Assembly (NCBI GenBank): GCA_045577075.1
Contig: JAZNHR010000051.1
Span: 1-15,007, forward strand
Source: SIG447 sp045577075
GTDB lineage: Bacteria; Bacillota; Clostridia; UMGS1883; UMGS1540
DNA: 15,007 nt
Direction of reading: 5' to 3'
This document shows positions 6,802 through 14,602 of the stretch, one piece after another. Made by a program: the position numbers and the translations under genes. The notes beneath the pieces were generated by a model. It ran no database searches. It saw only the letters and a program-made list of their open reading frames with translations, and had not been told where the DNA came from. Each line of letters begins with the position of its first letter. Positions within the stretch are counted from its first letter, which is position 1.

Positions 6802-8051
6802 CTCTTTCTCAGCTTCGCAATAAAGAAGCCGTCCGTATTGTCTATATGTGGAAGAAGCGTCTTGTATTCCGCCGCTTTTTCATATTCGTTATGCAAACGC
6901 AGAAACGCATCTACAATTTCTTCGTTTTCCCTGCGGTTTAAGGTGCAGGTGCAGTATAAGAGTGTGCCACCACGCTTTACATAGTAGGAAGCAGTTTCCA
7001 AAATGGATGCCTGTTCGATGGTAAGGTTCTCTAGGTCTTCCAACACACGGCGCCACTTAATATCCGGCTTCTTTCGCAAAATACCAAGGCCTGAGCAGGG
7101 CACATCCACCATGACCTTATCATACTTCCACATATGATTTGCGTCAAGGACGCGTGCATCGTGGGTCTCGGCTTTGATAATGGAAAGCCCGAGCCGCGCG
7201 GCGTTTTTACGAATCAGTTCTACTCTGTGGGGATGCATGTCCCAAGCAACGATTTCCCCTTCGTTTTCCATAAGCTCTGCCATATGGGTGGTTTTACCGC
7301 CCGGTGCGGCGCAAACATCCAGCACCCGATCTCCGGGCAGCGGACTAAGGGTAAGGCTTGCCATCTGGGCACCGATATCCTGTACTGTGAGCCACCCATC
7401 AGAAAACATGGGCGTTTCAGCAATATTAGAAGGCTCTTCTATCAAAAGCCCGTTCTCGATTGGTGTTTTCTGTCCCTTGCAAAGTCCTAAAATCGCCGCA
7501 GAGGAAGACATTAAGGGATTGACGCGAACAGATATGGGCGGTACTTCGTTACATGCAGCAAGGAGTTTTTCGCATTCCTCTGCCCCAAACTGCTCCATCC
7601 ACAGCTTTACGAGCCAATCGGGAAATGAATATGTAACCCCCAGCCTTGCCCGCAATTTTTTCGGATACGACCAACCTTTTCGCAGAAGGTTTCGCAGTAC
7701 GCCGTTGACAAAGGACGAGGCGCTAAAAGCATGTCTTTTTGCCATTTTTACGGCTTCGTCTACCGCTGCCCGATTGGGAATACGGTCCATAAACCGAATT
7801 TGATAAACAGCAAGGCGCAAAATATTACGGATGTCGGGCGTCAGGCTCGCAAGAGGTCTTGCAGATACGGACTCAAGCTGAAAATCGATAAAGCGAAGAT
7901 GCTGCACTGTGCCATAAACAAGGGCGGTGGAAAGCGCCTTATCTCTCGGCATAAGCTTTGAAGCGGCAAGTCCATTTTTGACCGCAAGGTCGGCAAAAGC
8001 GTCATTTTCCGTAATCTCCCGAAGAATCCGCAATGCCAGCTCCCGGGGCAT
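6792..8051 (-). CDS. rsmB: 16S rRNA cytosine-967 C5-methyltransferase
   Basis: RsmB (Sun/Fmu) makes 5-methylcytosine at position 967 of 16S rRNA. The 419-residue protein has an N-terminal NusB-like RNA-binding domain (about 1-130) and a Rossmann-type SAM methyltransferase domain. Visible are the SAM site DVCAAPGGKTTHM (245-257), the VDVPCSGLG motif (C319), the nucleophile C369 in YCTCTL, and the NEEIV segment after it. The NusB domain plus both cysteines separate RsmB from RsmF and other NOL1/NOP2/Sun proteins. The ATG overlaps the zinc peptidase stop by one base (TGATG), so it is probably translated by coupling. Confidence 0.95.
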   Translation of the reverse strand: MPRELALRILREITENDAFADLAVKNGLAASKLMPRDKALSTALVYGTVQHLRFIDFQLESVSARPLASLTPDIRNILRLAVYQIRFMDRIPNRAAVDEAVKMAKRHAFSASSFVNGVLRNLLRKGWSYPKKLRARLGVTYSFPDWLVKLWMEQFGAEECEKLLAACNEVPPISVRVNPLMSSSAAILGLCKGQKTPIENGLLIEEPSNIAETPMFSDGWLTVQDIGAQMASLTLSPLPGDRVLDVCAAPGGKTTHMAELMENEGEIVAWDMHPHRVELIRKNAARLGLSIIKAETHDARVLDANHMWKYDKVMVDVPCSGLGILRKKPDIKWRRVLEDLENLTIEQASILETASYYVKRGGTLLYCTCTLNRRENEEIVDAFLRLHNEYEKAAEYKTLLPHIDNTDGFFIAKLRKRWN

Positions 8052-8749
8052 CAGTCGTCCCTCCTACTGCCACCTGCAATTAAAACAAGGCGCAAAAGCT
8101 GCAAAATAGCACTCGCCGCAGCTGCCACATAGGTAAGTGCCGCCGCAGAAAGTACTTTTTTGGCGCCTTTTGTTTCTTCTTCAGAAAGACACCCCAGTTC
8201 ATAAACGGTATTCACTGCACGGCGGCTTGCGTTAAATTCCACGGGCAGGGTAATCAGCTGAAACGCGACCACAGCCGTATACATCAAAATTCCAATAGGA
8301 ATAAGCATTTGAAAAGAAGAAATGATAATACCTAAAATAATCAGCGGAAGCGCAAGGGTGGAACCGATTTGCGCCACAGGCAGTACAGTATTTCGCAATT
8401 TAATGGGTACATACCCTTTGTTATGCTGAATAGCGTGCCCCACTTCATGGGCGGCAATGCCGACGGCGGCAATAGATGCGCTGTCGTATACGCCCTCAGA
8501 AAGGCGCACTACGTTTGTTCTCGGGTCATAATGGTCCGTAAGATTGCCGGGTGTACGTTCAATCCTGACATCACTAAGACCATTTCGGTTTAAAATCATA
8601 CGGGCGGCGTCTGCCCCCGTCATACCGCGATGATTGCCCACCTTCGCGTATTTTGCATAGGTGCTCTTTACGCGGGTCTGCGCATAAAGTGCAAGCAAAA
8701 TCGCAGGCAGGAGAATAATATACGTCGGGTCATAAAAAGGAAAAAACAT
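8051..8749 (-). CDS. YugP-type membrane zinc metallopeptidase
   Basis: This 232-residue protein belongs to the neutral zinc metallopeptidase family that includes Bacillus YugP. The zinc motif HEVGH (101-105) is intact, followed by AIQHNKGY. E171 in PVEFNASRRA is a plausible third ligand, by analogy with related membrane peptidases. A hydrophobic N-terminal segment (about 9-26) and hydrophobic stretches at about 121-144, 148-170 and 199-227 place it in the membrane. The ATG has GGAGG seven bases upstream, in the end of fmt. It sits three bases after fmt and overlaps rsmB by one base. Substrates are not established; quality control of membrane proteins is only a guess. Family membership is confident, function is not. 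Confidence 0.88.
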   Translation of the reverse strand: MFFPFYDPTYIILLPAILLALYAQTRVKSTYAKYAKVGNHRGMTGADAARMILNRNGLSDVRIERTPGNLTDHYDPRTNVVRLSEGVYDSASIAAVGIAAHEVGHAIQHNKGYVPIKLRNTVLPVAQIGSTLALPLIILGIIISSFQMLIPIGILMYTAVVAFQLITLPVEFNASRRAVNTVYELGCLSEEETKGAKKVLSAAALTYVAAAASAILQLLRLVLIAGGSRRDD

Positions 8750-8752
8750 GTT

Positions 8753-9676
8753 TTAGCCTCCAAAAATTGTATGCTTTTCAATAGGATTGCCGGCAAGGAG
8801 GGCACTCGCAGCCATTTTCTTCTTACCCGCAAGCTGCAGCGTAAGAATTTCAACAGCGCCGTCCCCGGTTGCTACCACAAGCTTGCCGCGGTTTTCCAGA
8901 ACTTCGCCGGGTTTTCCTTTCCCTTCCGCCGGAAGGGCTTCTATTATTTTAAAGCGTTCCCCGTCTTTATAGGAATATGCACCCGGCCAGGGAAATAATC
9001 CGCGTATTGTATTAAGGATTTCACGGCTTGTTTTCGTCCAGTCCACATTCCCAAGGTCTTTTGTTAAAAGGGGTGCATACGTGGATTTGGCATCGTCCTG
9101 CTTTTCCCTAGGTGCTGTGCCGTTTTCGATTTGACGAAGGGTTTCTACGGCAAGGCCAGCCGCAGACGCTGCAAGCTTATCGTGAAGGGACTCCGCGGTG
9201 TCGCTCTCCGTAATTTCCACACGGGAGCGTAAAATCATATCTCCCGTGTCAAGCCCCTTATCCATGTGCATACTGGTAACGCCCGTTTCCCTCTCACCAT
9301 TTAAGATGCTCCACTGAATGGGCGCGGCGCCCCGGTACTTCGGGAGAAGGGACGCATGCATATTCACGCATCCGTACTTTGGAAACGAAAGAACATATTC
9401 CGGAAGCAGCTTTCCGTATGCGACCACCACGATAATCTCCGGCGCTTTCTCCTCTAAATACGAAAGGATTGCGCCTCCACGCAAAGTTTCAGGCTGGTAC
9501 ACGGAAAGGCCAAGTGCCTCGGCACATGCCTTTACCGGCGTGGGTTCGAGGCGCATACCGCGGTTTTTAGGCTTATCCGGCTGGGAAATGACGCCGACAA
9601 TTTCATGCCCTGCTTTGTATAATCCTTCTAAAACCGTCGCCGCAAAGTGGGGCGTTCCCATATATAAAAGTCGCAT
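8753..9676 (-). CDS. fmt: Methionyl-tRNA formyltransferase
   Basis: Fmt transfers a formyl group from 10-formyltetrahydrofolate to initiator Met-tRNA. The 307-residue protein has the N-terminal formyltransferase domain (about 1-190) with MGTPHFA (6-12), catalytic N105 and H107 in CVNMHASLLPKYRGAAPIQW (103-122), and D143 in KGLDTGDM. The C-terminal OB-type tRNA-binding domain starts near 205 and includes FPWPGAYS. Its start has AAAGGA six bases upstream. It lies 12 bases downstream of def, the enzyme that removes the same formyl group after translation, which is a classic pairing. The zinc peptidase follows after three bases. Confidence 0.97.
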   Translation of the reverse strand: MRLLYMGTPHFAATVLEGLYKAGHEIVGVISQPDKPKNRGMRLEPTPVKACAEALGLSVYQPETLRGGAILSYLEEKAPEIIVVVAYGKLLPEYVLSFPKYGCVNMHASLLPKYRGAAPIQWSILNGERETGVTSMHMDKGLDTGDMILRSRVEITESDTAESLHDKLAASAAGLAVETLRQIENGTAPREKQDDAKSTYAPLLTKDLGNVDWTKTSREILNTIRGLFPWPGAYSYKDGERFKIIEALPAEGKGKPGEVLENRGKLVVATGDGAVEILTLQLAGKKKMAASALLAGNPIEKHTIFGG

Positions 9677-9688
9677 AAAAAATCCTTT

Positions 9689-10156
9689 CTACTCTACGTC
9701 CCGTTTTTGCAGTTCTGCCGCTTTATCCACGAACAAAATGCCGTCCAAATGGTCCAGTTCATGGCATACGGCACGGGCAAAAAAGCCGGTTGCCGTTTTC
9801 GTAAATTCGTTGCCATGACGGTCATAAGCGCGTACTTTGAGCGTATCGGGACGCGTTACCGTACCAATATATTCCGGCACACTCAGGCACCCTTCATTAT
9901 CGGTCTGGCTACCGCTTTGCTCAATAATTTCAGGGTTTATCATTTCGATAATCCCGTCGCCCTCCCGTACGTCAATCACAACCACGCGGCGCAAAATTCC
10001 CACCTGGGGTGCCGCAAGGCCCACACCGTCAGACGCATACATAGTTTCCGCCATGTCGTCAAGGAGTGCGTGCAAGCGCTCTCCAAAATCCTCGACGGGT
10101 CTTGATGTTTTACGGAGAAGATCATCTCCTATAATACGAATGTTTCTTGTAGACAT
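9689..10156 (-). CDS. def: Peptide deformylase
   Basis: This 155-residue metal enzyme removes the N-formyl group from nascent proteins at the ribosome. All three active-site motifs are present: GVGLAAPQVG (44-53, with Q51), EGCLSVP (88-94, metal ligand C90) and HELDHLDG (132-139, ligands H132 and H136, catalytic E133). Its short length and lack of the insertion seen in many Gram-positive type 2 deformylases point to the compact type 1 form. The start has AAGGGGA upstream. It lies 23 bases after priA and 12 before fmt. Confidence 0.97.
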   Translation of the reverse strand: MSTRNIRIIGDDLLRKTSRPVEDFGERLHALLDDMAETMYASDGVGLAAPQVGILRRVVVIDVREGDGIIEMINPEIIEQSGSQTDNEGCLSVPEYIGTVTRPDTLKVRAYDRHGNEFTKTATGFFARAVCHELDHLDGILFVDKAAELQKRDVE

Positions 10157-10179
10157 AGTATTCCCCTTTTTGGCCGCCG

Positions 10180-12561
10180 TTACATGGAAGTGGGATTAAC
10201 ATCCACGATAACTGACAGCTTTTTTTCCTGTTCTATAATCGTACGGATTTTGTCGGCAAGCGCCTTTGTAAGCCTACACTTCATCCAGACGTGCCACCGA
10301 TACGAATTGTTGATTTTTTGAATGCCGCAAGGCATGGCACGGAAGAGCTGCACCGCATTCCCAAACGTTTTTTGGGCATCCTGATATATCCTCTCGGCGC
10401 ATCTTTTCGCAGCCACATCATCCTTTGCGGATACAATTATATTTATTATATCACAAAACGGCGGATAATTCAAAGCTTTTCTGATAATTATTTCCTCGTC
10501 ATAAAACGCCTTATAGTCATGCCGGGCGGCCGCCAAAATCACGGAACTGTCCGGCGAATGGGTTTGAATCACCGTACGCCCTTCTTTGTCTCCTCTACCG
10601 GCTCTTCCCGACACCTGGGTAATGAGGTTAAATGTTCTTTCCGCCGCTTTATAGTCTCCCATGTTTAAAATCTGGTCCGCATTTAAAACGCCGACGAGGG
10701 TGACATTCGGAAAGTCCAGCCCCTTTGCAATCATCTGGGTGCCCAGTAAAATATCAATATTTTCATCGCGAAAACGGGACAGAATTTTCTCGTGTGCCTC
10801 TTTTTTTCGCGTTGTATCCACATCCATACGAATAATGCCGCAAGACGGCAGTAGGTCCTCCGTCAAGGCTTCGATTTTCTGCGTGCCTGCGCCAAATTCT
10901 ACAATATGCTCGCTTTGGCATTTGGGACATTTTTTAATATGCTTTTTGCGGTAGCCGCAATAGTGGCAGTTTAGGGTATCTGAAAAACTATGATACGTAA
11001 GGGTTATACTGCAGTTTGGACACTCCTCCACATAGCCACAGCTTCTGCAGCTTACAAACGTTGCATATCCTCTGCGGTTTAAAAATAAAATGCTTTGCTG
11101 TTTATTCTGCACATTTTTTTCAAGTTCGTTTTGTAGTGTCAGGCTCAAAAGAGAGCTGTTTCCTCGCGCCATTTCCTCACGCATATCAACGATAATCGCC
11201 CGGGGGAGTTTGGCATCATTATATCTGTTTTTGAGCGAAAGCATGCGATACGTGCCGTTTTGTGCATGATAAAAGCTTTCAACGGACGGGGTTGCGGAAG
11301 CTAAAAGGAGCTTTGCACCTTCCGTCTTTGCACGGCACATTGCCACTTCACGCGCATGGTATCTTACGCCTGTTTCGGATTTATACGTATCCTCATGTTC
11401 TTCGTCAATAATAATAAGCTTTAAATTTTGGCAAGGGGCAAACACAGCACTTCTGGCGCCCACGACCACCCTCGCCTCGCCACGGAAAATGCGAAGCCAT
11501 TCGTCATGGCGTTCCCCTAAAGAAAGACCGCTGTGCAAAACCGCCGTTTTTCTTCCGAATCGGCTTAAAAACCGACCGACCATCTGGTGCGTCAGGGCAA
11601 TTTCCGGCACTAAAACGATGGCACTGCCGCCACCCTCCAGTACTTTTTCAATTGCTTCCAGGTACACTTCCGTTTTTCCGCTTCCCGTAACGCCGTGGAG
11701 AAGCATGGGACAGAAGGGTACGGGAGAATGGGCGTCTATCTCTCGTGCTACCGCCGCCTGTTCTTCGTTTAGAACGCTATGGATGGCATTTTCTGCCCTT
11801 TGGTTTTGGTAAGGCGAACGAGAAACCTCTACTTCATCAGCTTCCAATACGCCGTTTTTCAGAAGTGTTCGCACCGTGGACGTACTGCAAGACGCAAAAA
11901 GACACAAATCCGCCATGGAAAGGCAGCCGCTTTCGCGCATAATGCGAACAGCCCTCTCCCCTGCTTCGGAAAGCTTTTTCTGAGGCTCTGCTAAGAACCG
12001 AAGCACACGCATCCGGCGAACGCCAATCTGCTTTTCGGCTGTATGAGAAACCGAAACAACGCCTTTTTTAAGAAGGCTGTTTACGGCATGGCGCGTTTTA
12101 TCCCCAAGCTGTTCCTTTAAAACATCAAAAGCGCATATTTCACCGTTTTCGGCTAAAATATCCGCTACTTTTCTTTCCATATTGTCCATGGGCTGTTTCC
12201 CCCCCGTAAGGCGCACCCATTCCGTAAGGTGTGCCCCGGAGCCCGGCGGCAAAAACAACTTAATGGCATCGGCAAAAGTAGAAAAATACCGATTTTTAAT
12301 CCAATAGGCTTCCACTAATTTTTCACGGTCAAACAGGGGAGAATCGTCTAAAACCGCCGCAATTTCTTTTAAATTCTCGGCATTTTCTTGATTCTCCACC
12401 TTAATGACAAAGCCTATTTCATGACGGTCTCCGCCTCCAAAGGGAACACGAACCCGCACCCCAACGCAAACTGCTTTTTCCAGCGCTTCGGGGATACGGT
12501 AGGAAAATCCTTTATCCACTTGTCTGGTTTTACCGTCAATAATGATTTTGGCAATTTTCAA
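10180..12561 (-). CDS. priA: Primosomal replication restart helicase PriA
   Basis: PriA recognises stalled or repaired forks and reloads the replisome. The 793-residue protein has the N-terminal DNA-binding domain (about 1-100), a helicase core with Walker A GVTGSGKTEVY (290-300), DEEH (386-389), SATPS (422-426), GTQMIAKGLDFPNV (607-620) and QVSGRAGRG (649-657). Eight zinc-binding cysteines are visible: C505, C508, C514, C517, C532, C535, C545 and C548. The start codon is TTG: an in-frame TGA lies only three codons upstream, and the protein from this TTG matches the family N-terminus. A GGTGA sequence (12568-12572) lies six bases before it. A 75-base gap separates it from rpoZ. Confidence 0.96.
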   Translation of the reverse strand: MKIAKIIIDGKTRQVDKGFSYRIPEALEKAVCVGVRVRVPFGGGDRHEIGFVIKVENQENAENLKEIAAVLDDSPLFDREKLVEAYWIKNRYFSTFADAIKLFLPPGSGAHLTEWVRLTGGKQPMDNMERKVADILAENGEICAFDVLKEQLGDKTRHAVNSLLKKGVVSVSHTAEKQIGVRRMRVLRFLAEPQKKLSEAGERAVRIMRESGCLSMADLCLFASCSTSTVRTLLKNGVLEADEVEVSRSPYQNQRAENAIHSVLNEEQAAVAREIDAHSPVPFCPMLLHGVTGSGKTEVYLEAIEKVLEGGGSAIVLVPEIALTHQMVGRFLSRFGRKTAVLHSGLSLGERHDEWLRIFRGEARVVVGARSAVFAPCQNLKLIIIDEEHEDTYKSETGVRYHAREVAMCRAKTEGAKLLLASATPSVESFYHAQNGTYRMLSLKNRYNDAKLPRAIIVDMREEMARGNSSLLSLTLQNELEKNVQNKQQSILFLNRRGYATFVSCRSCGYVEECPNCSITLTYHSFSDTLNCHYCGYRKKHIKKCPKCQSEHIVEFGAGTQKIEALTEDLLPSCGIIRMDVDTTRKKEAHEKILSRFRDENIDILLGTQMIAKGLDFPNVTLVGVLNADQILNMGDYKAAERTFNLITQVSGRAGRGDKEGRTVIQTHSPDSSVILAAARHDYKAFYDEEIIIRKALNYPPFCDIINIIVSAKDDVAAKRCAERIYQDAQKTFGNAVQLFRAMPCGIQKINNSYRWHVWMKCRLTKALADKIRTIIEQEKKLSVIVDVNPTSM

Positions 12562-12636
12562 TCCCTGTCACCGACTCTTTTTCTAGACTATGAAACCGAA
12601 ATACAAACGCAAACGTCCATATTCCACATATATAAT
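12562..12636. other. 75-base gap between rpoZ and priA
   Basis: This is the largest gap inside the operon and it is AT-rich. It carries the GGTGA ribosome site for priA (12568-12572) and nothing else I can identify. A weak -35/-10 pair can be drawn on the minus strand (TTGCGT, 16 bases, TAGTCT), but it is too poor to call. In many Bacillota coaBC lies between rpoZ and priA; no trace of it is visible here. Confidence 0.6.
12568..12572 (-). promoter_or_regulatory. Ribosome binding site for the TTG start of priA
   Basis: GGTGA on the minus strand is complementary to the 16S rRNA 3' end region and lies six bases before the TTG at 12561. It supports this start, since no in-frame ATG or GTG exists between the upstream TGA stop and the TTG. 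The site is weaker than the AAAGGA and AGGAGG sites of neighbouring genes. Confidence 0.55.
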
Positions 12637-12855
12637 TTATGCTTCCGTACCCAGTTCCCCGTCTGTTGTATACTCAATCATGCCGGCTGCAACTTCGTTT
12701 ACCGCAATAGTAACAGGCTTATCGGATTTTACTTTTACAAGAGGCGTCGTCGTATCCAGTGCCAGCTCTCTTGCACGCTTTGCGACAATCATGGCAAGTG
12801 TGTAGCGGCTGTCAAGGTTCTCCATCAGTTCACTGATTCCAGGTTTAATCATCAT
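12637..12855 (-). CDS. rpoZ: DNA-directed RNA polymerase omega subunit
   Basis: Omega helps assemble and stabilise RNA polymerase by holding the beta-prime subunit. The 72-residue protein is at the short end for the family, as is usual in Bacillota. It shows the conserved N-terminal block DSRYTLAMIVAKRAREL (15-31), including the AKRAREL helix. The C-terminal half (about 44-66) matches the usual KPVTIAVNEVAAGMI pattern. Two ATGs stand together at the start; the first is nearer to the GGAG site (nine bases), so I take 12855. It follows gmk by 17 bases, an arrangement conserved from Bacillota to Proteobacteria. Confidence 0.95.
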   Translation of the reverse strand: MMIKPGISELMENLDSRYTLAMIVAKRARELALDTTTPLVKVKSDKPVTIAVNEVAAGMIEYTTDGELGTEA

Positions 12856-12872
12856 AATCGCATTCTCCTTTT

Positions 12873-13454
12873 CTAACGCTCTAAGCGTGCTGTACGAAGC
12901 TTTTCCGCAATGAGAATTGCATCTAAATCCGCTGCAGCGCGTTCGGCTATATCGTTTATAACAATGTATGTGTATTTTTTTGCAAGCTCCATTTCTTCCT
13001 CGGCACGGGCAAGTCTACGCGCCAGGGCATCCGCATCTTCCGTCTGCCGCCCGATAAGGCGTGCGCGAAGCTCATCCATAGAAGGCGGTGCAATGAAAAC
13101 AAAAACACCTTCCGGGTAGCTTTCCATAACCTGCTGTGCCCCCTGGACTTCAATTTCCAAAAGCACATCAATGCCCTTTTCCAGCTTTTCCATGACGGCG
13201 GCGCGGGGCGTTCCGTAAGAATTTCCGCAGAAGGTTGCGGACTCCAAAAAGCCGCCTTCGGCGCGAAGCTTAGAAAATGCCTCGTCCGTCATAAAAAAGT
13301 AGTGCACGCCGTCCTCTTCACCGGGACGGGGCGTTCTTGTCGTCGCCGAAATGGAATAAAACATGTCGGGGTGCTTTGGCAAAAAGCTTTTTAGCACCGT
13401 TCCCTTCCCGGCACCGGATGGCCCGGAAACAAGAAATAAAACGCCTTTATTCAT
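12873..13454 (-). CDS. gmk: Guanylate kinase
   Basis: Gmk phosphorylates GMP to GDP, supplying GTP and dGTP. The 193-residue cytosolic enzyme has the P-loop GPSGAGKGT (11-19), the GMP-binding segment SISATTRTPRPGE (34-46) with EDGVHYFF after it, GNSYGTP (77-83) and LEIEVQGA (99-106). I chose the ATG at 13454 because GAGGAGA lies six bases upstream and the protein then begins as MNKGVLFLVSGPSG. A longer frame to 13619 would add 55 residues that are the remA coding sequence read in another frame. It overlaps the end of remA by eight bases, suggesting coupled translation. In Bacillota the enzyme is a known target of inhibition by (p)ppGpp. Confidence 0.96.
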   Translation of the reverse strand: MNKGVLFLVSGPSGAGKGTVLKSFLPKHPDMFYSISATTRTPRPGEEDGVHYFFMTDEAFSKLRAEGGFLESATFCGNSYGTPRAAVMEKLEKGIDVLLEIEVQGAQQVMESYPEGVFVFIAPPSMDELRARLIGRQTEDADALARRLARAEEEMELAKKYTYIVINDIAERAAADLDAILIAEKLRTARLER

Positions 13455-13710
13455 TTTCTGTCTCCTCTGTATCGTCAAGGCTTCCCAGTCTGCCTGCCGC
13501 GGTATCCGGCAAAATGGCAGACAGGACAACATGGCCGCTGTCCATAATGAGGACTGCCCTGGTTCGTCTTCCGTATGTAGCATCGATTGCCATGCCCTTT
13601 TCCTTCGCCTCCTGTACAATACGCTTTATGGGCGCCGATTCCGGGCTTACAATGGCAATAACGCGGGCGGATGAAACAACGTTCCCAAATCCGATATTAA
13701 AAAGCTTCAT
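13447..13710 (-). CDS. remA: RemA-family DNA-binding regulator (DUF370)
   Basis: This 87-residue protein matches the RemA/DUF370 family, with the hallmark segments NIGFGNVV (5-12), IVSPESAPIKRIVQ (20-33) and IDATYGRRTRAVLIMDSGHV (42-61). In Bacillus subtilis RemA is an oligomeric DNA-binding protein that activates biofilm matrix and osmoprotection genes. The residues that could contact DNA are in the basic GRRTR loop. Outside Bacillus its role is little known, and the gene is common in Bacillota just before gmk. GGAG lies six bases before the ATG. It follows yicC by nine bases and overlaps gmk by eight. The acidic C-terminal tail is poorly conserved. Confidence 0.93.
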   Translation of the reverse strand: MKLFNIGFGNVVSSARVIAIVSPESAPIKRIVQEAKEKGMAIDATYGRRTRAVLIMDSGHVVLSAILPDTAAGRLGSLDDTEETENE

Positions 13711-13719
13711 AGAAAACTC

Positions 13720-14598
13720 CTATTCTACATTCTGGACCTGCTCGCGCAGTTTCTCAATCACAGCCTTAATGTCAATGACGAGACGGGCAACCTCCAGGTC
13801 ATTGGATTTTGACCCGACCGTATTGATTTCTCGATTCATTTCCTGAATCAAAAAGTCCATTTTGCGGCCGATAGGCTCACTCGCCAGAAGGAACTGGCGC
13901 ATCTGCAGAATGTGACTGCGAAGGCGAATCAGTTCTTCGTTGACGTTCACCTTGTCGGCAAAAATGGCTACTTCGTTTAAAAGACGGCCTTCGTCCACGG
14001 GAACACCATCGAGGATTTCGCGCATACGGCCTTCAAGGCGTGCTTTATATTCCGAAACAATTTTCGGCGTACGTTTTTCCACCTCATCGACAAGGGCTTC
14101 CATGGTATTCGTATTTTCGGAAAGATCATTAAAAAGCTGCTGGCCTTCCTTTTCGCGCATGGCAGAAAATGCAAGGGCTGCTTCTTCTGTTGCTTCTCTT
14201 ATAAGCTCCGTCATTTGCTCCGTATCTTCTTCGGCGCGCTGGAGGGTAAACACATCGGAAAAACGTGCCACATCCCGAAGGGAAACAGCGTCCGCCATGC
14301 CAAATGTTTCACGAAGCTGTGTAAGTGCCGCATAATACCCTTTGGCAATTTCCATATTGACGAAAACCTCTCCGGTTTCACCGTTTATCCCTTCCACAGA
14401 AAGGAATACATCTACCTTGCCGCGGCTAATATGCCGGGAAAGAGTTTTCCGCATGGTGTCCTCTGCAAAGGTAAAGCTACGAGGCGTTTTTACGTTAATA
14501 TCACTGTATCGGTGGTTCACGCTTCGGATTTCCACGGTAAACTTTTTGTCACAGCCAATGCGCTCTCCGCTGCCGTACCCTGTCATACTCTTAATCAT
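13720..14598 (-). CDS. yicC: YicC-family endoribonuclease
   Basis: The 292-residue protein belongs to the YicC family, shown in enteric bacteria to be an endoribonuclease involved in RNA turnover. The N-terminal domain starts with the hallmark MIKSMTGYG and continues with VEIRSVNHRYSDINVKTPR (22-40). A helical middle (about 120-200) leads to the C-terminal DUF1732 region, with RLLNEVAIFADKVNVNEE (205-222) and MDFLIQEMNREINTVGSKS (247-265). Length is standard for the family. A GAGG site lies upstream of the ATG and the gene is four bases after leuS. Its position before remA and gmk is conserved in Bacillota. The targets here are unknown. Confidence 0.93.
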   Translation of the reverse strand: MIKSMTGYGSGERIGCDKKFTVEIRSVNHRYSDINVKTPRSFTFAEDTMRKTLSRHISRGKVDVFLSVEGINGETGEVFVNMEIAKGYYAALTQLRETFGMADAVSLRDVARFSDVFTLQRAEEDTEQMTELIREATEEAALAFSAMREKEGQQLFNDLSENTNTMEALVDEVEKRTPKIVSEYKARLEGRMREILDGVPVDEGRLLNEVAIFADKVNVNEELIRLRSHILQMRQFLLASEPIGRKMDFLIQEMNREINTVGSKSNDLEVARLVIDIKAVIEKLREQVQNVE

Positions 14599-14602
14599 AA
14601 GA

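Noticed and set aside
7174..7803. Plus-strand open frame of 209 codons
   Set aside because: It lies wholly antisense to rsmB, whose motifs are all present; the product looks like low-complexity shadow sequence with no family motif.
12585..12626. 13-codon minus-strand mini-frame in the rpoZ-priA gap
   Set aside because: There is no ribosome binding site before its ATG, and a frame this short is expected by chance.
13455..13619. Longer N-terminus for guanylate kinase up to 13619
   Set aside because: The 55 extra residues are remA coding sequence in another frame, and the enzyme normally begins shortly before its P-loop.
13337..13846. Plus-strand open frame of 169 codons
   Set aside because: It is antisense to gmk, remA and yicC, all clearly recognised, and shows no domain.
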